A stretch of DNA of 64,000 nt from contig NC_073630.1 of assembly GCF_029407905.1 (NCBI RefSeq), positions 32,089,001-32,153,000 of the forward strand. The letters run 5' to 3'. Each line of letters opens with the position of its first letter. Positions within the stretch are counted from its first letter, which is position 1. A program made the translations under genes and the position numbers. Of this stretch, positions 1 through 10,789 are shown piece by piece. This stretch comes from Bubalus kerabau (taxonomy: Eukaryota > Chordata > Mammalia > Artiodactyla > Bovidae). The notes beneath the pieces were generated by a model that was not told the origin of the DNA, did no database searches, and saw nothing but the letters and a program-made list of their open reading frames with translations.

Positions 1-33
1 GCATAGCACTTAATATTTATCATATATGTATTT

Positions 34-240
34 CCACATGGCGCTAATGGTAAAGAACCCGCCTGCCAGTCAAGGAGACACAAAAGACTCAGTTTCCATC
101 CCTGGGTCAGGAAGATCCCTTGGAGAAGGAAATGGCAACCCACTCCAGTGTTCTTGCCTGGAGAATCCCATGGACAGAGGAGCCTAGTGGGTTATGGTCC
201 ATAGGGTCACAAAGAGTCAGACACACTGAAGCAACTTAGC
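34..240 (+). mobile_element. Bov-tA SINE
   Basis: This is a tRNA-derived ruminant SINE. The tRNA-like head covers about 34-115 and is followed by the Bov-A body, with the usual diagnostic phrases (ggagaaggaaatggcaaccc, cactccagtgttcttgcctgg) and an end near cacactgaagcaacttagc. The head is eroded where most copies have ggcttccctggtggctcag, so the 5' limit is approximate. It is the first of three SINEs in a row in the same orientation. Confidence 0.9.
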
Positions 241-277
241 AAGCATGCACACACGCACATGTATATATATGTACTTA

Positions 278-396
278 TGGCTTCCCTGGTGACTCAACTG
301 GTCAAGAATTTGCCTGCAATGCAGGAGATCCTGGTTCAATTCCTGGGCCTGGAAGATGTCCTGAAGAAGGGATAGACTACCCACTCTAGTATTCAT
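278..396 (+). mobile_element. Truncated Bov-tA SINE
   Basis: The tRNA-like head is clear (cttccctggtgactcaactgg, then cctgcaatgcaggagatcc), but the body stops after a degenerate cactctagtattc. The next SINE starts immediately afterwards, so the 3' half was lost or was displaced by the following insertion. Confidence 0.85.
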
Positions 397-397
397 G

Positions 398-580
398 AGC
401 TTCCCTGGTGGCTCAGATGGTAAAGAATCTGCCTCTATTGCAGGAGACCTGGGTTTGATCCCTGGGTTGGGAAGATCCCCTGGAGAAGGGCACAGGCAAC
501 CCACTCCAGTATTCTTGCCTGGAGAATCCCCATGGGGTCGCAAAGAGTGGGACACAATTGAGCGACTAAGCACAGACAGA
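398..580 (+). mobile_element. Bov-tA SINE with internal deletion
   Basis: Head and body are recognisable. After ttgcctggagaatccc the copy jumps straight to catggggtcgcaaagagt, so about 30 bp of the usual body (the gacagaggagcctgg stretch) are missing. An alternating purine-pyrimidine tail (tatgtatgcatatatgtac) follows at about 585-610. The open reading frames over this interval on both strands are accidental SINE translations. Confidence 0.9.
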
Positions 581-610
581 ACAGTATATGTATGCATATA
601 TGTACACATA

Positions 611-994
611 CATACTTCACTTTGATTATACTTCTCTATTCAGTTCATTGTCTTTTGTTAATTATGGACAGGAGCCTCTCAGACATTTTCTACCCTACAA
701 ATACATGCTTGGCATGTATTCCGGTTGATCAGATGTTAAGTATTTATAATACTCTATGCAATGATCAAGATACTTTTCATTTGTACTTTGGTTAAATTAT
801 GTTATTTCTTTATCATTATGCTTGAATCTTGTGTAAACTTATTAACTATTATGTGCACTTATTAATTAAAACAATATGAGTTTCATTGACTAAGTATAGT
901 ATAACATAATTATTACTGAGCCAGATACCTCTCAACAATACAATGCATGTTTATCATTGCAAATATCTAAATGATAAATGCATGCTTAGCTTTT
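611..994. other. Unique AT-rich DNA, no feature recognised
   Basis: AT-rich sequence with no repeat family or coding signal that I can identify. The short frame at 592-795 has no recognisable domain and no splice context. Confidence 0.5.
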
Positions 995-1170
995 TTGAGT
1001 ACTTTACACATGCTGTTTTAAGCACTTTATATGTGTTTTCTTCTTTTATCCTCAAAACAACCCTGTGAGGAAGGTAAAATTTTTATCCCTATTTCCCAGA
1101 TGAAAGTAAGAGGGACACAGAGATGTCAGATACCATCTTGCAGTTCACACAAGAGCTAGGTCTCACTCTC
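995..1170 (-). mobile_element. MIR SINE, antisense
   Basis: An ancient mammalian-wide SINE, here reverse-complemented. It shows gttttaagcacttta, then atcctcaaaacaaccctgtgagg, then a degenerate 'cccagatgaaa ... gacacagag' core and the acacaagagctagg region. The order matches an antisense MIR core. The divergence fits an insertion much older than the ruminant SINEs around it. Confidence 0.85.
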
Positions 1171-1209
1171 ATACTACATATGTAGTCGTTTTATAAACTT
1201 TTAACTCCT

Positions 1210-1479
1210 TGCTGCTGCTAAGTTGCTTCAGTTGTGTCCAACTCTATGCGACCCCATAGACGGCAGCCCACAAGGCTCCCCCGTCCCTGGGATTCTCCAG
1301 GCAAGAACATTGGAGTGGGTTGCCATTTCCTTCTCCAGTGCATGCGAGTGAAAAGTGAAAGTGAAGTCACTCAGTCATGTCTGACTCTTCGCGACCCCAT
1401 GGACTGCAGCCCACCAGGCTCCTCCATCCATGGGATTTTCCAGGCAAGAGTACTGGAGTGGGGTGCCATTGCCTTCTCC
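1210..1479 (-). mobile_element. Bov-A2 SINE, antisense
   Basis: A near full-length dimeric Bov-A2 read backwards. It begins with the reversed gctgctgctaag tail. The second unit follows (cggcagcccacaaggctccc), then the linker gtgaaaagtgaaagtgaag, then the first unit ending in gccattgccttctcc. Frames here are SINE artefacts. Confidence 0.95.
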
Positions 1480-2420
1480 TTATTGGGCTATAATTGCATT
1501 TTATGATTTTATAGCTAGGCTTTGGCAAATCAGATTAATTACCTTTAGAATAATTGTTCTCCATGTCTTTCTCATGAAAACCACCCACAAATAATTGATC
1601 CTGCTTCTCCCATTCTTATTTATCTAGAACTTGTGAATTTTTTCCACTTCTGTCTTTCTTTTTATACCTATTTTGTGTGTATAAAATATTTGGTCAAATA
1701 GAGTAATATGTCCCATTAGGCCTATTTGAATTTGCTTCAAATCTAATAGGTTGCAAGATGAATATAAAAATGTGCATATTAACTCTGAAAAAAAAAAAAA
1801 GAGTTACGATTTAACATAGTGTGACTCAAGCAACCAAGAGCAGAGCTCAGGTAGATAGTTCATGGCTTTTTTCAAGACTGTGAAATGCATTCTTTTACAT
1901 ATGATCATATACTCAGTAGAGACTCAGTAAACTAAATGGATGTGACTTGCCAAATATATCAAATCCCTAACTAACTTTATATACTTAAACACCTCTCTCC
2001 TACAACTTCTCTTTCTTCAGTATTCCTTAATTTACAGAACTGCCCTATGCTACAAATATGGCAGCGTTCTTGACATTCTTCTCCTTGAGGGCATACCACA
2101 GAAAATGAAGAATAGATTTTTGACCTTTGCCCCTTCCTAACAAAAGGCTCACACCTGCTCAGCCTGTTTACATTTTGGGAAAGAAAAAAGTGTTTATCAT
2201 ACTTAGTGATTTTATTGGGTTCTACCCAACAAGAAAGTGACTGTGATTATCTATAATGATATAAAACAATTGAGAATGAAATGCTGTAATATATAAATAC
2301 TTGGTTACTTACTTTGAAGATTTCTTTAGTTATAAACCGCTATTTTGGAATGTATGCATGTGTGCTTGTGTGTGTACGTAAGTATTCGCCTAGTCAAAAT
2401 TTGTTTTAAAAATAGCTACA
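1480..2420. other. Unique AT-rich DNA with a poly-A run
   Basis: No family recognised. An uninterrupted A-run lies near 1788-1800. It could be the tail of an old retroposon, but no body can be assigned upstream. A short mixed TG tract (tgcatgtgtgcttgtgtgtg) lies near 2353-2375. Confidence 0.5.
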
Positions 2421-2548
2421 GGGACTTCCCTGGTGGTCCAGTGGTTAAGACTCCATGCTTCCACTGAAGGGGGTGTGGGGTTTGATCACTGGTTAGGGAA
2501 ATAAGATTTCTTATTCCATGGTGTTGCAATAAAAATAAAAATAAATAC
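2421..2548 (+). mobile_element. tRNA-Glu-derived SINE (CHR type)
   Basis: Begins gggacttccctggtggtcc and continues with gtggttaagactccatgcttcc and a degenerate B-box-like gggtttgatcactgg. It ends in an A-rich (aaaat)n tail. This is the simple tRNA-Glu SINE of cetartiodactyls, without the Bov-A body. Confidence 0.85.
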
Positions 2549-3667
2549 AAACCACACAAGAACGTTCATCATAATATTATGAAAACATAGGTACAAATTA
2601 CTAGAAAGTTTTTGGAGGTAGGTTAAGGGAAATAATGGAATTAAAACCAATATATGCAATGATTCAAATGCGTAGGTGTCTTTATGAGAGGAATCTTGCA
2701 AAATCCAGAAAAGTTACCATGGTACAAAAATTAGGTGAACTTTTTTGGATAAAATTTTGAGTCTCAATGACTCAAGTATAAATTTATTTGAATATTCTGG
2801 CACTGTTAGCCAGCTTTTGAAAGACAAATATATTACCAATGTGATAGATATTTCATTTGTATATAAACTATTAAAAATATTTGAGTTCTTCTCAAAGTTT
2901 CCTGTAACAAAAGTTAATGATGCTATGATCATAAAAAAAGAAATAATGATTGTTTAAAAAGCAGTTTGGAATAAATGCTCAAAACTGCGTTCATGTATTA
3001 TCTGTTATGGTTTATACCTATAAATAGTAAAAGATTCTATTTCAGCCATTCTATGATATTTTTTTCTTATACATTTTCTTCTATGTCCTTTTCCCACTCT
3101 CTTTTTTTATCCTCTTCTATCTTCTTCTGTTTCTCTCTTCTCACTTTTTTCTTTTTCCAGAAAATTTATGCTGAAATGATTATTTTAATACAGGAGATTT
3201 CCTGGGCCTACCAGGAATGCCAAAGGGCAAAAAAGGAAAAGGTACACCTTGAATTTCAAACAACAATGTACATTGAACCCATTTTTGGGTTGAAATCTTA
3301 TGTTGAAAAAATAGAAATATTTGTTGTGCAATATAGTATGATTTTGTTACACTATTTCCTGTGTACTTATTACCATAAGGATGATGAAAATGCCTCTAAT
3401 GATAAAATAAATGGGAAGAAATTATTGTAGCTGCTAGGGCTGGCTGCTTATACCTTAGCATAAGGCAAGTGAATATCTATAGTAACTTAGAGGAAACTGG
3501 GACTCTCTCACTTTTTTCTATTCTTCCTCAGGATTATCTATATTCTTTAATACTGAAGACTGGCTTTCTCCAAAGATGACAGACCGATATCATCAAAAAT
3601 TACCATATGTAAACTATATGACCAGTGCAAGTTTGATGTATGAAGCAGGTCACCCAAAGCAGGTGCT
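2549..3667. other. Unique DNA with a long pyrimidine tract
   Basis: No repeat family recognised. A T/C-rich stretch spans about 3040-3162 and ends in ttttccag. The 151-codon frame over 2975-3430 is hydrophobic and Phe/Ser-rich because of this tract, and shows no domain. A splice-like 48-bp segment at 3194-3241 was examined and rejected. Confidence 0.5.
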
Positions 3668-3800
3668 CTGAGACAACTCAGATGGAAGAGAGGTTCAGGA
3701 TGGGGGAGACACATGTATATCTGTTGATTCATGTTGATGTATAGCAAAAGTCATCACAATATTGTAAAGTGATTATCCTTGAATTAAAACAAATTAATTT
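3668..3800 (+). mobile_element. Ruminant L1 3' end fragment (L1/ART2-type)
   Basis: Contains the ruminant L1 3'-UTR signature in order: gaggttcaggatggggg, acatgtatatctgttgattc, a degenerate tgtatagcaaaa, caatattgtaaagtgatta, and an A-rich end. It is moderately diverged and strongly 5'-truncated. Confidence 0.8.
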
Positions 3801-4065
3801 TAACAAAAGAAAGTAATACATTATCTTACCATAAGACTTAATTTAAAAGAAAATCTGGGGCTATTTAGGGACTTTGGCTACCAGAGAGGGCTCCAGTCTT
3901 TCTTTTGATGGCTCTAATTCACATGTTGCATTATGTTTAAATTGAGTCAGGTAACTATCACAGGACCAAAGGAGTTAGAATTACAAATCACAGAGAAGAC
4001 TCTCAGAGTACCTTGCCTGTGTCTGAGGGTTTGTTGCAGAGAAAGAGGAATTGCTGTGAGCTTGT

Positions 4066-4172
4066 AACAGAGATAGTAACCCACTCCAATATTATTGCCT
4101 GGACAATCCCATGGATGGAAGAATGTGATATGCTACAGTCCATGGGGTTGCAAAGAGTGGGAGATGACCAAT
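4066..4172 (+). mobile_element. Degenerate Bov-A SINE fragment
   Basis: Matches the Bov-A body: aacccactccaatattattg, cctggacaatcccatgg, tgctacagtccatggggttg, caaagagt. Upstream sequence does not resemble the tRNA-like head, so this is a 5'-truncated or eroded copy. Confidence 0.75.
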
Positions 4173-4199
4173 CAACTTTCCTTTTTTTTCTTTTCTTGT

Positions 4200-4784
4200 A
4201 ACAGAATAAACCTGATCCATATTGGATCTATTCTCCAGCTCTAAACTTGGTGCTTGATTGCCCATGCTTAGTCATGCTGACCCTGCACCTGTGTAAAGGA
4301 ATGTTGCTTATGGCTTAAAATAAACATAATAGCCCTTTCTCAAGGTTCTGCTGCCCAGGCTTGACCTTTAAAGGGGTAGTACTTTTCATTCATATAGAGA
4401 TAAAAAGTTGCCAAACGGAGAATAACATTTGTCTTGGTGGTTGTTTATAGGAATGTCTTGAACAAACCTCCATGGACAGTTGCAAGAACCAAGGATTATC
4501 ACATCCCCTCCAGGGTCTTGCTGGCACACCCTCCCTAAGAAGCCTGAGTTCTAACTTGGGTAAATGTTTCTCTGGGACACTACACTGGTTTGCCTTCTTC
4601 TCTGTCCTCTGGCATCTGGAATTAAGTCACTATTCCTTGCCACCAAATCTAGTCTTTTGATTTATTGCCCTGTCATGCAGCCAATTGGTAGGAGCATGAA
4701 CTAGATAACAAGTGTTGAGGTACTACTCTCTTGGGACACCACAACATTCCTCTTCTTTGCTTTCTTAATTATAATTCATGTCTT
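4200..4784 (+). other. Unclassified block, possible endogenous retrovirus LTR
   Basis: A single block of moderate GC that differs in composition from the flanking AT-rich DNA. It has a polyadenylation-like aaataaac near 4319 and several short pyrimidine-rich stretches downstream. The texture is that of a ruminant ERV LTR. I cannot define TG...CA ends, a target duplication or a family, so it may instead be ordinary unique sequence. No retroviral coding sequence is visible beside it. Confidence 0.25.
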
Positions 4785-6288
4785 TTCTGGCCTACTTTTT
4801 CAAGAAGGTTGTGAGTAGTGGTATGCTGTGAATCCTTGAACATTTTGGAATGTCCTTCAACTACCTCAGCACAAAATCGCTGCTTACTACTCTGAAAGTT
4901 CTAGTAGGTTCACACTGTGAGAATGTGTGCTTGCTTCTCAGACAAGATTTAAGATACTGTCCTCAGCCTCATCTTTTCTTGCAGAAATTTAAGTTCCTGA
5001 CATATTAATGGTATTATTTTCCACTTTTCATAAGCAACATAAAAATTCCCTTTGAAAAGAAATTTTCTAGTTTTTAGGCCATTCAATAAAAATACATGTC
5101 ATCATAGAGATAAATGCATGTATTTTAATCATTTATATTTATACATTAGATGACTTTAATATGAACAGAATATATGAGAGGGATTTTGATGTTTTTCGCC
5201 CAAATTGTTTTTTTTTCTGTTAGATTTTTTTATTGATTAACATTTATGTTAAAATGTTTCTGTTTAGTCTTACCATACCATCTTGTTATATAATTTCTGA
5301 CTTTTTTTCTTGCTCTATTTCTTCATTATACTCTGTATTTTGATACATGGATTCTGTTTATCCTAGTGAATTTTATTGTTTCACAGCAGCTATTTGGGAA
5401 CTATGTGTTCTGTCTTTTTCTCTTCCAGTGGATTTTCTTCAGGGTAAAAAATGTGTGTGTTTTATTCAACTAATAATTAAAAACTAAAACACAACCTATT
5501 ATAATCAAGATGTATAAGTCATTCGCCTGTATTAGTTGAAATCCTTTGAGCAGATGTGATAGAAACAGCTCAAACACCATTTACTTGGAAAAAAAGTTAC
5601 TCAATTGGTCACGTAGTTAAACTTTGTGAAAAGTTGAAGAAAACTATTAATAGCTTAGAAATAACTTTAACCAGGGACCTACACGCTGTCAGAATCCTTT
5701 CTTGTTTCTTTTTCTTTCTAAATACTGGCTTATTTTTTCATGATAGATATCCCTACTTGTTTGCAACTAATATTTTTAAATGGCTATGATTCTAATCCTT
5801 ACGGTATCTTGCCTATAAAAAAGGAATCTTATCCATTAAATTTAGAAAAAATATCAGGAAATTATTCTTTTTGGCCCCAGTTAGATCATGCACCCTCCCC
5901 AGTAACTAGAGACACAAGTTTCCTAAGACTGCAAGGCTTCCTATTGTAAATTACAAGAAGGGCATTGACATAAAACCAGAGAAAGGGCTATTCTCTTCAT
6001 GATAAATGCCTAATGACTTTCCTACATTACATAGCTGATAGTCACAGAATGTGATCTGGACATGGTAATTATGACTGTAAAGTCTATAATCTTTCAAAAC
6101 TAAATTGGCCATCCTCAAAATTATGATCTTTTCTTACATAATAATTGATGTGCTTATCTTCTACCACATCTCAACTTAAAACTGCTTGAGGGCCAGATAT
6201 ATGTTTGATGTCTCTTAAAAACTTACTGCCATGTTACAAAATACTTTGCATTGAGAGTCAGTGTACATATTTGGAGTTGACCAACAGC
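4785..6288. other. Unique AT-rich DNA, no feature recognised
   Basis: About 1.5 kb of AT-rich sequence with scattered T-runs (near 5207-5230) and a short gtgtgtgt near 5452. No domain-bearing frame, RNA gene or assignable repeat was seen. Confidence 0.5.
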
Positions 6289-6496
6289 ATTGGAAAAGAC
6301 CCTGATGCTGGAAAAGACTGAAAACAGGAGGAGAAAGGGATGACAGAGGAGAAGATGGTTGCATGGCATCACCAACTTAATGAACATGAGTTTGAGTAAG
6401 CTCCAGGGAGTTGGTGATGGACAGGGAAGCCTGGCTGCTGCAGTCCATGGGGTTTCAAAGGGTCAGACATGACTGAGCGACTGAACTGAACTGACT
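6289..6496 (+). mobile_element. BovB LINE 3' end, sense
   Basis: The last ~200 bp of a BovB (RTE-type) LINE. It encodes the degenerate C-terminal 'K-T-L-M-L' segment (aagaccctgatgctgg), then the tail catgactgagcgactgaac, and ends in short gaact repeats. It is heavily 5'-truncated, as is usual for LINE insertions. Confidence 0.9.
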
Positions 6497-7069
6497 AGCA
6501 TAATTGTAAAACTTATTTTTTTGGTGTATCTGGAAATTTTCTTATTTATTTTATGCAAGTTCTAATTTATTTCTTAAATAATGGAAGAGTAAAAAAATAA
6601 TAGAGAAAATATGTTTGTTTTTGGGTTCAAATTCAATAATAATTTGAATACAGTCCACACACAAAATAAAATACGCCAATTTTAAAAAATATTTTCTCAA
6701 AACACACCTAAAAATAATTAATATCCTTTGTTCAAACATATATTTTAAAATAATTTAATATGTGTGTGACATATGCATTAATACACAGTAGGACAAGTTT
6801 ATTTTTTTTTTCTTACTACTCCAGATTCAAGTTACATCTATGAAATCTTAGAAATATAAAACTTCCTATTTCCACTAAATGGTGGTGGAAATGTTCCTAA
6901 AATTAGTATGTTTTGATATAGAATATCTGTGCCTAACAAATCTCCATTGCAGTTTCCAAGCATAGATATAAACCCCACCAAATAAATATTTCTTGGCATA
7001 TTTCCTCAGTTTACATTAGTCTGCAAAACAACGATTTTTGTGCATGTGTGTTTGGTTGCTTTTATTTCA
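6497..7069. other. Unique AT-rich DNA
   Basis: Very AT-rich sequence with an A-run near 6590 and a T-run near 6801. No gene or repeat assigned. Frames on both strands are low-complexity. Confidence 0.5.
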
Positions 7070-7370
7070 GAGGTCACCATACTTCCATGTAGCATGGGCC
7101 AGGTTTTCAGTCACTGTTAAACCTGTTTGAATATATCATGGCGTTGCCTGCAAAGATTTACTTTTGTGAAAGGCTTTGAACCCTTAACACTGGCACTGGA
7201 AGCGTTATACAGTACACGGCGGAAGGGGGGGTGGGGGCGGGGATCTCCTGCCACGCCAATTGCCAGCTTCACTGCAGGTGTGACACAAAATCTGAAAGCT
7301 TGTGTTGGAACAGCAGCAATCAGCACAGATGTTGGAAATGATAGAAAGCACTTTTCAGTCACCCTTATGG
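7070..7370. promoter_or_regulatory. Candidate conserved non-coding block with a G-rich core
   Basis: Repeat-free, less AT-rich than its surroundings, and it keeps several CpGs (for example cacggcgg, ccacgcc, catggcgttg). The run at 7225-7242 carries four G-tracts in 18 bases. Frames exist on both strands (7127-7438 plus, 7117-7404 minus), but neither has a recognisable domain and both run into the (CA)n, so coding is not supported. Constraint is inferred from composition only. Confidence 0.35.
7225..7242 (+). other. Potential G-quadruplex motif
   Basis: The plus strand reads ggggggg-t-ggggg-c-gggg after splitting the first run, giving at least four runs of three or more guanines with one-base loops. 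The pattern is seen directly. Folding in vivo is inference. Confidence 0.6.
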
Positions 7371-7377
7371 AGATGAC

Positions 7378-7378
7378 A

Positions 7379-7407
<29 letters not shown>
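7378..7407. repeat. (CA)n microsatellite
   Basis: An uninterrupted alternating CA tract of about 14 units beside the G-rich block. Such tracts are usually length-polymorphic. Confidence 0.95.
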
Positions 7408-7409
<2 letters not shown>

Positions 7410-7439
7410 CTTGCAGAAGAAGCTGTTTCTTCCGATGAT

Positions 7440-7929
7440 CCCCATCTTGTGGGGGTTGGTTACTTAAGAATTAGAGGAGTCTTTGTCATTACTGGACTCC
7501 TTCCTGCCTTTGCAGGGACTGATGACTTGGAAAATCCAAATTGCTTGTTTTGTATCTTCCAAGTCTACAGCTGAGGTTGGGCACGCTTTCAAGATGAGCT
7601 ACTTGAACAAATAGAACCGCAGGCACTGATCCAACATTTCCCAGGGTGCACTGCAGTCGATTTAACAGAGTGAGCTTCTTAGCATACAGTGAATGGCAGG
7701 GCATCTTATTTACCTTCACTTCGGCTTGTATGTTTTATGCACCCAGAATAGACAAAAGGCAATATGACTACTAGGATCCGATTCACATTAATTTGTAGCA
7801 GATGGGAGAACCCGTGTTCTTCCAAGATGTTTGTGGTAAATCAACCCTTACTGTAGAAGGAAAAAAAAAATGGTATTCAGCTGTTTGCTAAATTGGTCAT
7901 TTATATTAATGTATTTTAGAAGCAATTAT
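7440..7929. other. Unique DNA
   Basis: Repeat-free sequence with an A-run near 7859-7870. The minus-strand frame at 7489-7719 shows no domain. Nothing assignable. Confidence 0.45.
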
Positions 7930-8330
7930 TTTATCCAGTGACTTTAATATAGTGGGTGTGTGGGATTAGCGTGGTGTTACATTCAGCTGGCCTAAATTAA
8001 AGCTGTGCAAAACCAGTAAAAATTTGATGTAATTGGCAAAATGTCTTTTCTCCCCTTTGAATGAGGTTTTGAAACCTACCATGTCTTTGTATTTGCTCCA
8101 AATGGCCTAGGAAATATACATTTTAGAAATGTTCATGCTGAAATATCAGTGCTTATGAAACTGGAGTGACTTCCTCAAGGGCCCCTCTGATGTCTTTCAA
8201 ATTTTTTTTGCCTCAGCTTTTTGTCCTGTAACTTGCTTGGCTCAAGAATCTCTAGGGCATCTGGTTGGCATTGCTCTAATTACACAAAAACCATAGATGT
8301 ATGAGTTAGTAGCATTTGCTACTAATCCTG
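7930..8330. promoter_or_regulatory. Candidate conserved non-coding block
   Basis: Repeat-free block of mixed composition with TAAT-core homeodomain-like sites (gatgtaattggc near 8027, ctctaattacac near 8274) and little low-complexity sequence. No coding frame spans it. Conservation is a guess from texture, not measured. Confidence 0.25.
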
Positions 8331-9167
8331 ACCATTCAGACATAGCATTAAGTCAGCATGCTAAAATATACCCTAATCCTGCGCTATAGCCACCAAATAT
8401 ATATGAAACAGTTTGTTGGAAAAGTCTCTGCCCATTAAGTGATCATTAGCAGCACAGACACTGAATTTATTTAGCTATTCTCTCTACAAATAGAGGGAAT
8501 TCTTAGTGTAAATTATTTATTACTGAAGAGTTGTCTTAGGTATATTTATTCTTAAATATTCACATCACAACCATGTTATTTTTTTCATTTTTGAGTAAGG
8601 CCAAAACTAACTCTCATGTTCTTTATATCAAACCAACAGCCATTATTTAAACATATAAGTCATGAAGTGGTCCATTTGTTTTTAGAATTCACAGTCTCTC
8701 CATAATTTAAAAAAAAAAAAAGATTCATTTGCCTTAGGGGCAATTTAGTACATCATAAAAAAAAAAGATATTTCTTAGGGAATGAAGTGTTCTCCCCCTG
8801 AGTGAACTAATACTGATCAGCTTTATAACACCAAGTGTGCAAAAGACCTATAATAATCATAACACGTAATTTCTACATCTAGTATCACATTTATTCTCAG
8901 AAAACCCAGATAATGTTGACTATCTTATCTTTCTTTTGTAAATGTGTCCACCTACAACTCAACATAGAGTTGATGTTCAACAAGTTGACAATCCCTGAAA
9001 GATGCTGGTATTCTGCATATTCTTGCACTTTGTATATTGGTGTGCTCAAGAATTTAGTCTTTGAGCACCTCTCTATGTAAAATGGCTACCTTTGGGGTTT
9101 TGTGCATTCACTTAAAGCCATATGATCCTATCAATCTCTTCTTGAAACATCTCTTTAGAATGCAGTG
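8331..9167. other. Unique AT-rich DNA
   Basis: No repeat or gene recognised. Two A-runs lie near 8708-8720 and 8757-8766. Confidence 0.5.
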
Positions 9168-9178
9168 ACATCTGCTCA

Positions 9179-9376
9179 GTCCTTGGGGTCGCGAAGAGTC
9201 GGACATGACTAAGCAACATCACTTCCACTTTTCACTTTCATGCATTGGAGAAGGAAATGGCAACCCACTCCAGTGTTCTTGCCTGGAGAATCCCAGGGAC
9301 GGGGGAGCCTGGTGGGCTGCTGTCTATGGGGTCGCACAGAGTTGGACACGACTGAAGCGACTTAGCAGCAGCAGCA
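9179..9376 (+). mobile_element. Bov-A2 SINE, 5'-truncated, with target-site duplication
   Basis: Contains the end of the first unit, the ttcacttttcactttcatgc linker and a complete second unit ending in agcagcagc. It is bounded by a perfect 11-bp direct repeat, acatctgctca, at 9168-9178 and 9377-9387. The perfect duplication and good match to consensus indicate a fairly recent insertion. Confidence 0.95.
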
Positions 9377-9531
9377 ACATCTGCTCACCTGATTAGATAC
9401 TCTCCTCTCTTTATTTGCCCCTTCTCACTTTGCTTTCCAAATTTCTCTTCTTTGACTTTCCCATATGAAATGGTCCTACATGTCTTGTCTTGTCCTCTCC
9501 TTGGCATATCTTCTCTACAACATGGCATCTG

Positions 9532-9743
9532 AAAGTAAAAGTGAAGTCGCTCAGTCGTGTCTGACTCTTTGCAACCCCATGGACTGTAGGCTACCAGGAT
9601 CCTCCGTCCATGGGATTTTCCAGGCAAGAGTACTGGAGTGGGTTGCCATTTCCTTCCGCAAGAGATCCTCCCAACCCAGGAATCGAACCCATGTTTCCCA
9701 CATTGTAAGCAGACGCTTTGCCATCTGAGCCACCAGGGAAGTC
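9532..9743 (-). mobile_element. Bov-tA SINE, antisense
   Basis: Reversed Bov-A body (gaagtcgctcagtcgtgtct, then ccaggcaagagtactggag) followed by the reversed tRNA-like head ending in gagccaccagggaag. Flanked by an 11-bp near-duplication, catggcatctg at 9521-9531 and catggcttctg at 9744-9754, with one mismatch. Frames on both strands are SINE translations. Confidence 0.95.
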
Positions 9744-9754
9744 CATGGCTTCTG

Positions 9755-10249
9755 CTGCTCTCTATATGCCAAAGAATCTCAATTCCATACTGATGGGTCA
9801 TCGTTTTTAGCCTGAATCATTGTAATAAACTGCTATTTGATGAACCTACATCACTTTTGATCTGATACAAACAATTCAGCTCCTGATATAAAAGTGATTT
9901 TTCAAAACTGAATTCTGAGTATGTTAGTCTATGCCTAAAGTCCTTAAATGAATTCTCATTGATCATATATAAAAATTTAAATTTCCTAGCTATTCTTTGG
10001 AAATGTTTCCAGGGACAAAAGAAATTGCATCTACACACTAAGGATTCAAATTGTTGGAAGAGAAAGATAAGAAAATGTACTATTAAAAATAAAAGAAGGA
10101 ATAAAGTCCTTGAGATCAAGACCAGAGAGTGTATTTCATTTCAAGCCTAAGTGGAGGACTAGCTTTTAATACAAGAGTCTCAAGTCCTCTACAGGCTGTA
10201 TGAAGTATGAGGTTAGTGAGAGGAATATAGGAAGTTTAAGAAGTTACAA
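9755..10249. other. Unique DNA
   Basis: AT-rich sequence without assignable repeat. The minus frame 9817-10119 and plus frame 9959-10150 show no domain and are probably chance frames. Confidence 0.45.
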
Positions 10250-10610
10250 TAGACAAATATCATATCATATCACTTATATGTGGAATATAATACACATGAA
10301 CTTAGTTAGAAAACAGAAACGGACTCACAGACTTAGAAAACAAATTATGATTGCCAAAGAGGAAAAGTGGGAGGAATAAAGTAAGAATTTGAGATTAATA
10401 TATGCACACTACTAAATATATAAAATAGATAATCAGCAAGGACCTACTGTATGGAACAGGGACCCCTACTCTATATTCCTTAATAATCTATATGGCAAAA
10501 GAATTTGAAAAATAATAGGTGCATGTATATGCATAACTGAATCACTTTGTTGAATATCTAAAACTAAAACAACGTCATAGATCGACTACACTCCAATATA
10601 AAAGAACACT
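10250..10610 (+). mobile_element. Old L1 3'-UTR fragment, sense
   Basis: Carries the placental L1 3'-UTR pattern in order: atcacttatatgtggaat, gaacttagttagaaaacag, gactcacagacttagaaaac, ggacctactgtatggaac, aactgaatcactttgttg and a degenerate 'aactaaaacaacgtcat' end. It stops just before the mariner at 10672. Confidence 0.85.
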
Positions 10611-10789
10611 TATAAAGTTTTCAAACCTAAAAAAAAAATGTTTTAAATTAAAATAGAAGAAAAAAAGTGTATTAGGTTGATGCAAATGTAATTGTAGTTT
10701 CAGACCTTGGATTTTAAATCATTATAACTAGGCTCAAGCACATCTTTATTAATCAAAATAAGAACCATTACAATCAACACATTTTTTGC

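Noticed and set aside
34..580. Three consecutive SINEs as a satellite or tandem array
   Set aside because: Each has its own head, truncation and divergence, so they are independent insertions and not tandem units.
3194..3241. Splice-like 48-bp segment after a long pyrimidine tract, giving a Gly-rich, collagen-like reading
   Set aside because: It has an AG before and a GT after and is a multiple of three, but Gly spacing is irregular (4,3,4,3) and there are no neighbouring exons. The pyrimidine tract ends about 30 bp earlier. Chance is more likely.
7127..7438. Overlapping frames on both strands in the 7.1-kb block as a possible small gene
   Set aside because: Both run into the (CA)n and neither shows a domain. 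A conserved non-coding element is the better explanation.
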